Source: CAVTBX01 sp963733135 (GTDB lineage: Bacteria; Actinomycetota; Thermoleophilia; Gaiellales; Gaiellaceae). From it: 64,000 nucleotides of DNA. Position 1 is the stretch's first letter. Every line of letters starts with the position of its first letter. Below, piece by piece: positions 23,414 to 31,720 of this stretch. The notes beneath the pieces were generated by a model. The model saw nothing but the letters and a program-made list of their open reading frames with translations. It was not told where the DNA came from and did no database searches. Location: contig CAVTBX010000003.1 in assembly GCA_963733135.1 (NCBI GenBank), forward strand, positions 124,001 to 188,000, in the 5' to 3' direction. The position numbers and the translations under genes were made by a program.

Positions 23414-25341
23414 GCATCGCCGCCTGGATCGCGCTCGCCTCGCCCGCAGCGGCAGTCGCCCTGTTGGCGCTCGGCGGCGATCGGATCCCCGGCCGGCTCG
23501 CGGGTTGGATCGCCTCGCTTTCCGCGCTCATCTCCTTCGGGTGCTCCGTCGTCGTCTTCTCCTTCCTGCTCGGCAAGGACGGAGAGGAGCGGGCCGAGCA
23601 GGCCTCGACGCTCTACACCTGGATCTCGACCGGGGCGAACGAGGGCGGCGCCTCGGACACCTTCCGCGCGGGCCTCACGATCTCGATGGACCCGCTGACG
23701 GTGTTCATGATGCTCGTGGTCTCCGGGGTCGGCTTCCTGATCCTGTCCTACGCCGTCGGCTACATGCACTCGGACGCCGAAGAGCGGCGCTATCACGCCT
23801 ACAAGGCGCTCTTCCTCTTCTCGATGCTGCTCCTCGTCCAGGCCGGAAACCTGCTCCTGCTCCTGGCCGGCTGGGGAATGGTCGGGCTCTCGTCCTACCT
23901 GCTGATCAATTTCTGGCACCACCGACACGAGGCCGTGGCGGCCGGCAAGAAGGCGTTCATCATGAACGCCTTCGGCGACGCGACCTTCGCGCTGGCGCTC
24001 TTCATCCTCGTCCAGCAGACGGGAACGCTCGACTTCATCCCGGTGTTCGAGGGCGCTCGCGAGGCGCTCGGCGAGTCGACGGCGCTCTCGGTGCTCGTCG
24101 CGCTCGGGCTCCTCGGTGGGGCGGTCGCCAAGTCCGCTCAGATACCGCTCCACACATGGCTCCCTGACGCGATGGAGGGCCCGACGCCCGTCTCGGCGCT
24201 CATCCACGCGGCCACGATGGTGACCGCCGGCGTCTACCTGATCGCGCGCACGCACTCCCTCTTCGAGCTGGCGCCGATCGTCCAGGACACGGCGGCGGTG
24301 CTCGGCGCAGCGACGCTCCTGATGGCCGGCTTGATCGCGCTCGTCCAGACCGACATCAAGCGCGTCATCGCCTACTCGACGATGAGTCAGATCGGCTACA
24401 TGTTCGTCGCGGTCGGCCTGGGCGCGTTCGGCGCCGGGCTCTTCCATCTGATGACGCACGCCTTCTTCAAGGCGCTGCTCTTCATGGCCGCCGGCATCGT
24501 CATCCACGCGCTCGCGGGCGAGCAGGACATCCGGAAGATGGGCGGGCTCGGCCGGGAGCTCCCGATGACGTTCAAGCTCTTCCTCGTCGGCGCGCTGGCC
24601 CTCGCGGCGATCCCGCCGTTCGCGGGGTTCTTCTCCAAGGACGCCATCCTGGCGAGTGCGGCGAATGCAGGCGCGTTCGGCTGGGGCCTCTGGAGCGCAG
24701 GGGCCGTCGGCGCGTTCCTGACCGCGGTCTACACCTTCCGCCTCGTGTTCGTGGTCTTCCGTGGCGAGCCGTCGCCCTACGTGCGCGAGCACCTGCACCG
24801 CGAGCGATTCGAGGGGCCGTTCGCGATGTTCTGGCCCGTGCTCGTGCTCGGGCTCCTGTCCATTGTCGGAGGCTTCCTCCAGTTCCCGGGCCTCTGGCAC
24901 GAAGTCGACCTCTGGATCGAGCCCGTCGTCGAGTCCAGGAAGGAGGCGGGCGGCACGACGGCCTGGCTCTCGGGGCTCGCGGCGCTTGCCCTGTCGCTCA
25001 CGGGCATCTTCCTGGCCTGGCGCCTGTACGGCCGGCGCGGCCGCGGCGCCGACCGGGTGCGGCGTCGCTACAGCGGCTACGCCAACGCCTTCGAGCGCAA
25101 GTTCTGGTGGGACGAGGCGTACGACGCCGCGTTCTACGCGCCCGCGTCCGCCACGGCGAACGGGCTCCTCCGGTTCGTCGAGCGGCCGTTCTTCCTCGGC
25201 TCGCTGCGCGGGCTCGGGATCGGTGTCGGAGACCTGGCGAAGCGCGTGGCCGACGTCCAGAGCGGCCTCGTTCGCTCGTACGCGCTCGCCCTGGCCGGGG
25301 GACTCGCAGTCATGACCATCGTTTTCATCGTGGTGACTTAG
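23410..25341 (+). CDS. nuoL: NADH-quinone oxidoreductase subunit L
   Basis: A 643-residue antiporter-like proton-pumping subunit. Visible: SLLLLAGWGMVGLSSYLLINFW, the pump-lysine helix KSAQIPLHTWLPDAMEGPTPVSALIHAATMV (near 241-270), and the discontinuous helix LVQTDIKRVIAYSTMSQIGYM. The C-terminal lateral helix follows. GTG at 23410 overlaps the arginase-family stop, so translation of the two is coupled. Confidence 0.97.
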   Translation: MSIAAWIALASPAAAVALLALGGDRIPGRLAGWIASLSALISFGCSVVVFSFLLGKDGEERAEQASTLYTWISTGANEGGASDTFRAGLTISMDPLTVFMMLVVSGVGFLILSYAVGYMHSDAEERRYHAYKALFLFSMLLLVQAGNLLLLLAGWGMVGLSSYLLINFWHHRHEAVAAGKKAFIMNAFGDATFALALFILVQQTGTLDFIPVFEGAREALGESTALSVLVALGLLGGAVAKSAQIPLHTWLPDAMEGPTPVSALIHAATMVTAGVYLIARTHSLFELAPIVQDTAAVLGAATLLMAGLIALVQTDIKRVIAYSTMSQIGYMFVAVGLGAFGAGLFHLMTHAFFKALLFMAAGIVIHALAGEQDIRKMGGLGRELPMTFKLFLVGALALAAIPPFAGFFSKDAILASAANAGAFGWGLWSAGAVGAFLTAVYTFRLVFVVFRGEPSPYVREHLHRERFEGPFAMFWPVLVLGLLSIVGGFLQFPGLWHEVDLWIEPVVESRKEAGGTTAWLSGLAALALSLTGIFLAWRLYGRRGRGADRVRRRYSGYANAFERKFWWDEAYDAAFYAPASATANGLLRFVERPFFLGSLRGLGIGVGDLAKRVADVQSGLVRSYALALAGGLAVMTIVFIVVT

Positions 25342-25342
25342 C

Positions 25343-26818
25343 GTGCTCACCACCGCCCTCATCGTCATCCCGTTCGCCGGCGCGCTGCTTCTCTGGCTCT
25401 TGCCGTGGCGGACGAGCGTCTCCGCCGGCGGATTCGGGCTCTTGGTCTCGCTCGGCGTGCTTGCGGTCTGGATCGTCACGCTGGCGAACTTCGGCTTCAG
25501 CTCGGGCGGGCTGCAGGAGAGCGCCGACCAGGTCTGGTTCTCGGATCTCGACGTCTCCTACAAGGTCGGCCTCTTTGACTGGTCGCTCTGGCTCGTCGGA
25601 TTGACCGTCCTCGTCTCGGTCGCGGCGCTCGGCTACGGGCTCTGGGCCGGGCGGACACGGCCACGCGCCTACTTCGGGCTCCTGCTCTTCCTGGAGGGAG
25701 CGACGATCGGTGTCTTCGTCGCGCAGGACCTCCTCCTCTTCTACGTCTTCTTCGAGGCGATGCTGATCCCGCTCTACGCGCTGATCGGCGGCTGGGGCGG
25801 CGCCGGCCGGCTCGGCGCGACGATCAAGTTCATCGTCTACACGATGGCGGGCTCGCTCCTGATGCTCGTCGCCATCATCGCGCTCGGGCTCGAGGCCGGC
25901 TCCTTCGACATGTCGTCCCTGGGCCGGGTCGACAACGAGTGGATCTTCCTCGGGTTCCTGGCAGCGTTCTTCGTCAAGGCGCCGGTGTTCCCGTTCCACG
26001 GCTGGCTGCCGGACGCGTACCGGGAAGCGCCTGCGGAAGTGTCTGCACTCTTGTCCGGCGTCGTATCGAAGACGGCCGCGTACGGGATCCTGCGGATCGT
26101 CCTCCCGACCTTTCCGGAACCGGTCGCGGACTGGCGGACGCCCGCACTCGTCCTCGCGTCGATCGGCTTGGTCTATGGCTCTCTGCTCGCGTTCCGCTCC
26201 CCGGACGTGCGTGGCGTGATCGCGTACTCGAGCCTCGCTCAGATGTGCCTGATCGTGATCGGGCTCTTCGCCGTCAACTCCTCGGGGCTGAACGGAGCCC
26301 TGCTTCAGATGGTCGTTCACGGGCTCGTCTCGGCCTCGCTCTTCCTGCTAGCAGGCGGGATCGAGCGGCGCACGTCGACGGGCGAGCTGCGCCTGCTGGG
26401 CGGGATGGCGCGCGGGCGGCCAGTCCTTGCGACGTTCCTCATCACGGTCGGCGTGATCGCGCTGGCGGTGCCCGGGTCGGCCGCCTTCGCCGGCGAGTTC
26501 CTCGTCCTGAACGGAATTTTCGGCCGCGGCTGGGGCTGGGCGGTCGTCGGGGCGATCGCGATCGTCCTCGCGGCCATGTACGTGCTGCGGCTCATCTCGG
26601 CCGTGCTGCATCGTGAGACCGGCTCGGCCGTGCCGGAGGCTGCACTCGATCTCCGCGCCATGGAAGTGAGCGTCGTCGGGCTGCTCGTCGCCGCGCTGCT
26701 CACGCTCTCGGTCTGGCCGGCGGCGATCACGGATCGTGCGTTCGGCGGGCGCCCGGTCAATGCCGTGCAGACCAACTACTTCGTCGGCATCAGCGGCCCG
26801 CCAACGGAGAATCCGTGA
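25343..26818 (+). CDS. nuoM: NADH-quinone oxidoreductase subunit M
   Basis: A 491-residue antiporter-like subunit. The conserved glutamate is in FYVFFEAMLIPLYALIGGWG (near 136) and the lysine helix is VKAPVFPFHGWLPDAYREAPAEVSALLSGVVSK (near 213-245). It starts one base after the nuoL stop, at a GTG. The last four bases overlap nuoN. Confidence 0.97.
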   Translation: MLTTALIVIPFAGALLLWLLPWRTSVSAGGFGLLVSLGVLAVWIVTLANFGFSSGGLQESADQVWFSDLDVSYKVGLFDWSLWLVGLTVLVSVAALGYGLWAGRTRPRAYFGLLLFLEGATIGVFVAQDLLLFYVFFEAMLIPLYALIGGWGGAGRLGATIKFIVYTMAGSLLMLVAIIALGLEAGSFDMSSLGRVDNEWIFLGFLAAFFVKAPVFPFHGWLPDAYREAPAEVSALLSGVVSKTAAYGILRIVLPTFPEPVADWRTPALVLASIGLVYGSLLAFRSPDVRGVIAYSSLAQMCLIVIGLFAVNSSGLNGALLQMVVHGLVSASLFLLAGGIERRTSTGELRLLGGMARGRPVLATFLITVGVIALAVPGSAAFAGEFLVLNGIFGRGWGWAVVGAIAIVLAAMYVLRLISAVLHRETGSAVPEAALDLRAMEVSVVGLLVAALLTLSVWPAAITDRAFGGRPVNAVQTNYFVGISGPPTENP

Positions 26819-28287
26819 CGTCCCAGAACCCAACGATCGACTGGGCCGCCCTCTCGCCGATCCTGATCCTGCTCGGGGGCGCCGCCGTCGTGCTGCTAGT
26901 CGGGATCTTCCTTCCGCGAGGGGCACGGCGCGGCTTCTCGGCTTTCGTGAGCGCGGCGGCGCTGATCTGCGCGGGCGTAGCCGCCGGCTGGCTCTTCACG
27001 CTCGACGACACCACGGCCGGGATCGTCGCGGACGCGCTGCGGCGCGACCGGCTGGCCGAGCTGGCGCAGATCCTCCTGGCCGGCTCGGGCCTCCTTGCGA
27101 TCGGTGTCATCTGGGCGGAGCCCGGGGACGAGCGCCGGAGCCGGACAGTCGAGCTCTACGCGCTGCTCCTCACCGCCGTCGCGGGCATGGCGTTCTTTGT
27201 CGCCGCGAACAACCTGATGACCCTCTTCCTCGGTCTCGAGTGGTTCTCGGTTTCGCTCTACATCCTCACCGCGATGGCGCCGAACCGGCTCGGCTCGCTC
27301 GAGGCGGCGCTCAAGTACCTGATCGTCGGGAGCTTCGGGTCGGCCATCCTCCTCTTCGGGAGCGCGCTCGTCTATGGCGCCACGGGCTCGATCTACTTCG
27401 ACGAGATCGCGGCCGGAGCCGGTGAGGACCGATTCCTCTACGTCGCCGGGCTCGCGATGCTGATCGTCGGGCTCGGGTTCAAGATGTCCGCGGCGCCGTT
27501 CCACATGTGGACGCCCGACGTCTACCAGGGCGCGCCGACTCCGGTGACCGCGTTCATGTCGGCCGCGACGAAGGTGGCGGCGCTCGTTCTGACTCTCCGC
27601 GTGCTGACCACCGCGTTCGGGCCCGAGGAGGATCTCTGGACGGTGGCGCTGGCCGTGATCGTCTGCATCTCGCTCGCGTGGGGAAACCTGGCGGCGCTCG
27701 CTCAGACCGACGTGAAACGGCTGCTCGCATACTCGAGCGTCTCCCACGCGGGGTTCCTGCTCATGCCGATCGCGGCCGGGAACGCTCTGGGCGGCCGCGC
27801 GCTCCTCTACTACCTGATGGCCTATGCGGCCATGTCCATCGGCTCGTTCGCGGTCGTCGCGGCGCGAGAACGCGAGCTGGCTCAGCCAGTGACGGTGGCG
27901 AACATGGCCGGCTTCGGCTGGGAGCGCCCGCTGTACGGGCTCGCGCTTACCACGTTCATGTTCGGGTTCATCGGCCTGCCGCCCGCAGGTCTCTTCCTCG
28001 GGAAGTTCTATGCGTTCTCGGCAGTCATCGAGCGCGGCTGGGCATGGCTCGCGATCGTCGGCGTCGTCGCGACCGTCGTCTCCGTCTACTACTACCTCGG
28101 CCTCGTGCGGGCGATGTGGTTCAGCGGGCCTCAGGTGCGGGTGGCCCCGGCGGGTGGATCGCCGCCGCGGGACGTCGCGCTGACGGGCACCGTCTTGCTC
28201 TCCCTGGTCGTGACGGTAGGGACGCTGTTTGCCGTCGACCCGCTCATCGAGATCGCGCGGGACGCGGTGGCGTTCCTACCCTTCTAG
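26815..28287 (+). CDS. nuoN: NADH-quinone oxidoreductase subunit N
   Basis: A 490-residue antiporter-like subunit and last of the 14 nuo genes. It shows TLFLGLEWFSVSLYIL (near 140), FKMSAAPFHMWTPDVYQGAPTPVTAFMSAATKV (near 222-254) and LAQTDVKRLLAYSSVSHAG. GTG start overlaps nuoM; the next gene begins two bases after its stop, so the operon continues. Confidence 0.97.
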   Translation: MTSQNPTIDWAALSPILILLGGAAVVLLVGIFLPRGARRGFSAFVSAAALICAGVAAGWLFTLDDTTAGIVADALRRDRLAELAQILLAGSGLLAIGVIWAEPGDERRSRTVELYALLLTAVAGMAFFVAANNLMTLFLGLEWFSVSLYILTAMAPNRLGSLEAALKYLIVGSFGSAILLFGSALVYGATGSIYFDEIAAGAGEDRFLYVAGLAMLIVGLGFKMSAAPFHMWTPDVYQGAPTPVTAFMSAATKVAALVLTLRVLTTAFGPEEDLWTVALAVIVCISLAWGNLAALAQTDVKRLLAYSSVSHAGFLLMPIAAGNALGGRALLYYLMAYAAMSIGSFAVVAARERELAQPVTVANMAGFGWERPLYGLALTTFMFGFIGLPPAGLFLGKFYAFSAVIERGWAWLAIVGVVATVVSVYYYLGLVRAMWFSGPQVRVAPAGGSPPRDVALTGTVLLSLVVTVGTLFAVDPLIEIARDAVAFLPF

Positions 28288-28288
28288 C

Positions 28289-29623
28289 GTGACGGAAGGG
28301 GTCGTCGTCCTCGGAGGGGGAGCCGCTGGCGAGGCGTTCGTCGCCGAGCTCCGGAAGCTCGACGAGGACGTGGCGATCACGCTCGTCGAGCAGGAGCTCG
28401 TGGGCGGCGAGTGTTCCTACTGGGCCTGCATGCCGTCGAAGACGCTGCTCCGCTCGCCGGAGATCGTCGCGGCGGCCGGGCGAGCGCCCGGGGCGGCTGA
28501 GGCTCTCGGGGACTCGGTCGACACCGAGCGGGTGCTCTGGTGGCGCGACCAGGTCGTCGACGAGCTCGACGACTCGACGCAGGCGAAATGGCTCGAAGGG
28601 CTCGGGGTTGAGCTCGTGCGCGGGGAGGCAACGGTCCGAGAGCCCGGAGTGGTCGTCGTCGGTGACCGCAAGCTTCCGTACGAGTCGCTCGTCGTGGCAA
28701 CCGGGAGCGCCTCGGCGATACCTCCCGTGCCGGGCCTCGATGCGCTGCCCTACTGGATGAGCCGCGACGCCACCTCCCTCCGCGAGGTTCCCGCGAGCCT
28801 CGCGGTGCTGGGAGGAGGGGTGGTCGGGTGCGAGATGGCGCAGCTCTACCGCCGCCTTGGGGCCGAGATCGATCTCGTGCAGATCGGCCCGAAGCTCCTG
28901 CCGCGCGAAGACAACGAAGCAGGGGAGCTGCTCGCAGATTGCCTACGGGAAGAGGGAATCCGCGTCCACACGTGTACCGAGGCCGAGCTCGTGGAGTGCT
29001 CGTACTCGGACCGCTTCCACCTCCGCGTGCCCGACGGTGAAGACATCAGGGCGGATCGGCTGCTCGTCGCGACCGGCCGAAAGCCGCGCGTCGAGGGGCT
29101 CGGGCTGGAGTCGCTGGAGGTACAGGTGGAGAAGCACGGGGTTGTCGTGGACGAGCGATTGCGCGCTGGGCCCGGCGTCTGGGCGGTCGGAGACGTGACT
29201 GGCGTCGCTCTCTTCACGCACGTTGGCAAGTACCAGGGACGCGTGGCCGCACGGAACCTGGCCGGACAGGACGTGCGGGCGGATTACCGGGCAGTTCCGG
29301 CGGTGACGTTCACGGATCCGCAGGTCGCGTCCGTGGGCCGGACGGACGGCGAGGGCACCGTGTGCGCGAAGCGCGAGGCGGCCTCGCGGCACTCGACGTA
29401 CGAGCGGCCGAAGCGGCAGCTCTTCGTGAAGCTCTTCGCCGACCCCGAGCGGCAGGTGCTCGTGGGCGCCACTGTCGTCGGCCCGGAAGCGGGCGAGTGG
29501 CTGGGCCAGCTCACGCTGGCCGTCAAGGCGGAAACCCCGGTGGCCGTGCTCCGCGACACCATCCAGCCGTACCCCACGTTCAGCGAGGCGATCCACTTCG
29601 CGGCCCGCGACCTGCCTTTCTAG
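28289..29623 (+). CDS. Lipoamide-dehydrogenase-like disulfide oxidoreductase
   Basis: A 444-residue flavoprotein with FAD motif LGGGAAGE, redox-active pair in GGECSYWACMPSK (CxxxxC), NAD(P)-binding LGGGVVGCEMAQ and dimerisation domain. The C-terminal catalytic HxHPT of true lipoamide dehydrogenases reads QPYPTFSE here, so the acid-base histidine is missing; it is therefore probably not the E3 of the complex at 3.4-6.9 kb but a quinone, metal or other disulfide reductase (compare mycobacterial LpdA/MerA-like proteins). It starts two bases after nuoN. Confidence 0.85.
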   Translation: MTEGVVVLGGGAAGEAFVAELRKLDEDVAITLVEQELVGGECSYWACMPSKTLLRSPEIVAAAGRAPGAAEALGDSVDTERVLWWRDQVVDELDDSTQAKWLEGLGVELVRGEATVREPGVVVVGDRKLPYESLVVATGSASAIPPVPGLDALPYWMSRDATSLREVPASLAVLGGGVVGCEMAQLYRRLGAEIDLVQIGPKLLPREDNEAGELLADCLREEGIRVHTCTEAELVECSYSDRFHLRVPDGEDIRADRLLVATGRKPRVEGLGLESLEVQVEKHGVVVDERLRAGPGVWAVGDVTGVALFTHVGKYQGRVAARNLAGQDVRADYRAVPAVTFTDPQVASVGRTDGEGTVCAKREAASRHSTYERPKRQLFVKLFADPERQVLVGATVVGPEAGEWLGQLTLAVKAETPVAVLRDTIQPYPTFSEAIHFAARDLPF

Positions 29624-29654
29624 TCACATTCGCGTGACACTTCCGACACGAACG

Positions 29655-29665
29655 GTGCCAGGCAC
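29655..29665. repeat. Palindrome GTGCC-A-GGCAC
   Basis: Perfect 5-bp arms, nested inside an outer GACACG (29645) / CGTGTC (29671) pair. Lies in the 190-bp gap before the cNMP-domain gene; related to 2077, 2211 and 29733. Confidence 0.65.
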
Positions 29666-29732
29666 TTGCCCGTGTCCCGTACGGACTCCGCTCACCGCAC
29701 TGGCGCCGGACTGGGTGTCTGAACCTCGATCG

Positions 29733-29745
29733 GGTGCCTGGCACC
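29733..29745. repeat. Palindrome GGTGCC-T-GGCACC
   Basis: Perfect 6-bp arms, second member of the family in this gap; identical to the 2077 copy over its core. No T-run follows, so a simple intrinsic terminator is not indicated. Confidence 0.7.
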
Positions 29746-29813
29746 GGATGACGTCCACGGCGGACAGGGCAGCGCCGTTGCGCACTCCGAGCCGCCCCGG
29801 TTAGCCTCACGGC

Positions 29814-30236
29814 GTGGCGCTGGGATCCGAACTCGTCGAAAGCCTCGCGGGCGTCCCGCTCTTCGCCGACCTCCCGCGGCCGCAGCTCGAGGAGATCGCG
29901 CACACGTTCGAGGAGGAGATCGTCCCGGAAGGACAGCGTGTGCTCCGCCAGGGGCTGTCGGGGTCGAACGTCTATGTGATCCTGGAGGGCGAGGCGACTG
30001 TAATCCTGAACGGCGAGGAGCTCGCACGGCTCGCCCGCGGTGACTTCTTCGGCGAGGTCTCCGTCCTCCTGGGGGAGCCCCCGACGGCCGACGTCGTCGC
30101 CAGCACCGCGCTCCGACTGGTGGTCATTCCGGGACCCCGGCTTCGGGACTTCCTCCTCCGCCACCCCAAGGTGATGTTCCAGATGCTCCGGACGGTGACG
30201 CTCCGCCTGCGGAACACGCTCGCGTGGCAGGGATAG
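29814..30236 (+). CDS. Cyclic-nucleotide-binding-domain protein
   Basis: A 140-residue protein consisting almost only of a CNB (Crp-like) domain: SLAGVPLFADLPRPQLEEIAHTFEEE, then GSNVYVILEGEATVILNGEELARLARGDFFGEVSVLLGE (near 50-88). The phosphate-binding cassette normally ends PRxA; here it reads PPTADV, so the arginine that holds the cyclic phosphate is absent. No DNA-binding domain follows. Its end overlaps the flavoprotein gene by 13 bases, suggesting a joint regulator-enzyme unit with the cyclase downstream. Confidence 0.85.
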   Translation: MALGSELVESLAGVPLFADLPRPQLEEIAHTFEEEIVPEGQRVLRQGLSGSNVYVILEGEATVILNGEELARLARGDFFGEVSVLLGEPPTADVVASTALRLVVIPGPRLRDFLLRHPKVMFQMLRTVTLRLRNTLAWQG

Positions 30237-31720
30237 CCGACCGGCCCTTCCCGCCCGGGAACTACCCGGTCGTCGTGGTCGGGAGCGGGCCGGGCGGCCT
30301 CCAGACGAGCTATGCCCTCAAGCGGCTCGGCATAGAGCACGCCGTCCTCTCGCGGGACGACGCGCCGGGCGGGATGTTCCGGAAGTGGCCGATCTTCCAG
30401 CGGCTTCTCTCCTGGACGAAGCCCGACGCTCCCTACCCGCGTACCGCGCGCGAGTACGAGTGGTTCGACCACAACAGCCTGATCGCGGACGAGCCCGAGC
30501 ACCGCGGCCTCGCCGCCGAGTTCATCGACCGGAGCTGGATGGTGCCGACCGTCCCGGAGATGGCGAGCCAGCTCGGGGCCTTCGCCGACCGGACTGGGCT
30601 CCGGGTTCGAACAGGCTGCCGCTGGGAGTCCACGAGACGGACAGACGACGGGTTCGTCCTCACCACGTCCGACGGCGAGTACTCCTGCCGGGTCGCGATC
30701 TTCGCCATCGGCGTCACCGAGCCCTGGAAGACAGAGATCCCGGGGATCGACGCTGTGCCGCACTACGCCGAGGCGCGCACCGACAAGGAGTCCTACCGAG
30801 GCCGCCGGGTGATCGTGGTCGGGAAGCGGAACTCCGGCTTCGAGCTTGCCGATGCGCTGGTGCCGTGGGCCAGCCAGGTCGTTCTCGTCTCGCCGCGCGC
30901 GGTCGCCGCCGACGTGATCGCGCTCTCGACCGTCCGCGTCCGGTACCTCCAGCCCTACGAGGATCACGCGTGGGGCGGCGGAACCCTGGCAGTGAACGCG
31001 GCCATCGAGCGCATCGAGCGCGCGGCCGACGGCTGGCGCGTGGTCGCAAACGGCACGACACACGAGGGGCAGGTCGTCCTCGAAGCGGATGACGTCATCG
31101 CCGCAACGGGGTTCCGGACCCCGCTCCTCGACCTCCCCACCCTCGGCTGCGCGACCGTTCGCCAGGGGGTCCTCCCCGCCCAGACCCACCACTGGGAGAG
31201 CGCCACCGTGTCCGGGATCTACTTCGCCGGCAACGCTACCCAGGCCGCGGCAGGCCTGCGGAAGCACGGCGTGCCGAGCGCCTCGGGGACGGTCAGCGGT
31301 TTCCGCTACAACGCGCGGCTCCTGGCCGAGCGGGTCGCCGAGGTGCACTTCGCCAAGCCGAGGCCACGGCAGTCGGTAGCCCCGGACGACGTCGCACCCC
31401 TCCTCACGACCGCGCTCGCGCGCTCACCGGAGCTCTGGGCCCAGAAGTCGTACCTCGCTCGGGTCGTAACCCTCGGCGAGGACGATGGTCCCGTCGACGA
31501 GGGCATCCGCCCGCTCGCGGCCTTCCTCGACGAGGACGGCCCGAACGCCATCGCCGTCGCCGTGGAGATGAACGCCGACGGGGAGATCTACCCTGCCCTC
31601 TACCTCCGGACCGAGGGTTCGATCATCGAGGATGTCTGCCCGCCGCACCCACTGCACGCGTTCGACGGCCCCGGCTACACGGCGCACGTCTGCTCGCACG
31701 TCGAGCGCGGCCTCGAATGA
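30224..31720 (+). CDS. FAD-dependent NAD(P)-binding oxidoreductase
   Basis: A 498-residue flavoprotein: FAD-binding VVVVGSGPGGLQTSYAL near 18, second dinucleotide motif VIVVGKRNSGFELADAL near 197 (GKRNSG instead of GxGxxG), ATGFRTPLLDLP and the closing IYFAGNATQAAAGLRKHG. It resembles the flavin monooxygenase/thioredoxin-reductase-like superfamily; reaction unknown. A C-terminal extension of about 120 residues has no family match I recognise. In some actinobacteria CNB domains are fused to such reductases; here the two genes merely overlap. Confidence 0.8.
   Translation: MAGIADRPFPPGNYPVVVVGSGPGGLQTSYALKRLGIEHAVLSRDDAPGGMFRKWPIFQRLLSWTKPDAPYPRTAREYEWFDHNSLIADEPEHRGLAAEFIDRSWMVPTVPEMASQLGAFADRTGLRVRTGCRWESTRRTDDGFVLTTSDGEYSCRVAIFAIGVTEPWKTEIPGIDAVPHYAEARTDKESYRGRRVIVVGKRNSGFELADALVPWASQVVLVSPRAVAADVIALSTVRVRYLQPYEDHAWGGGTLAVNAAIERIERAADGWRVVANGTTHEGQVVLEADDVIAATGFRTPLLDLPTLGCATVRQGVLPAQTHHWESATVSGIYFAGNATQAAAGLRKHGVPSASGTVSGFRYNARLLAERVAEVHFAKPRPRQSVAPDDVAPLLTTALARSPELWAQKSYLARVVTLGEDDGPVDEGIRPLAAFLDEDGPNAIAVAVEMNADGEIYPALYLRTEGSIIEDVCPPHPLHAFDGPGYTAHVCSHVERGLE

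Noticed and set aside
23308..25479. 723-residue minus-strand open frame
   Set aside because: Exactly antisense to nuoL and the end of the arginase-family gene; composition (Arg, Glu, Asp, His-rich) is that of a shadow frame.
29972..31348. 458-residue minus-strand open frame
   Set aside because: Antisense to the CNB-domain and flavoprotein genes, whose motifs are clear.
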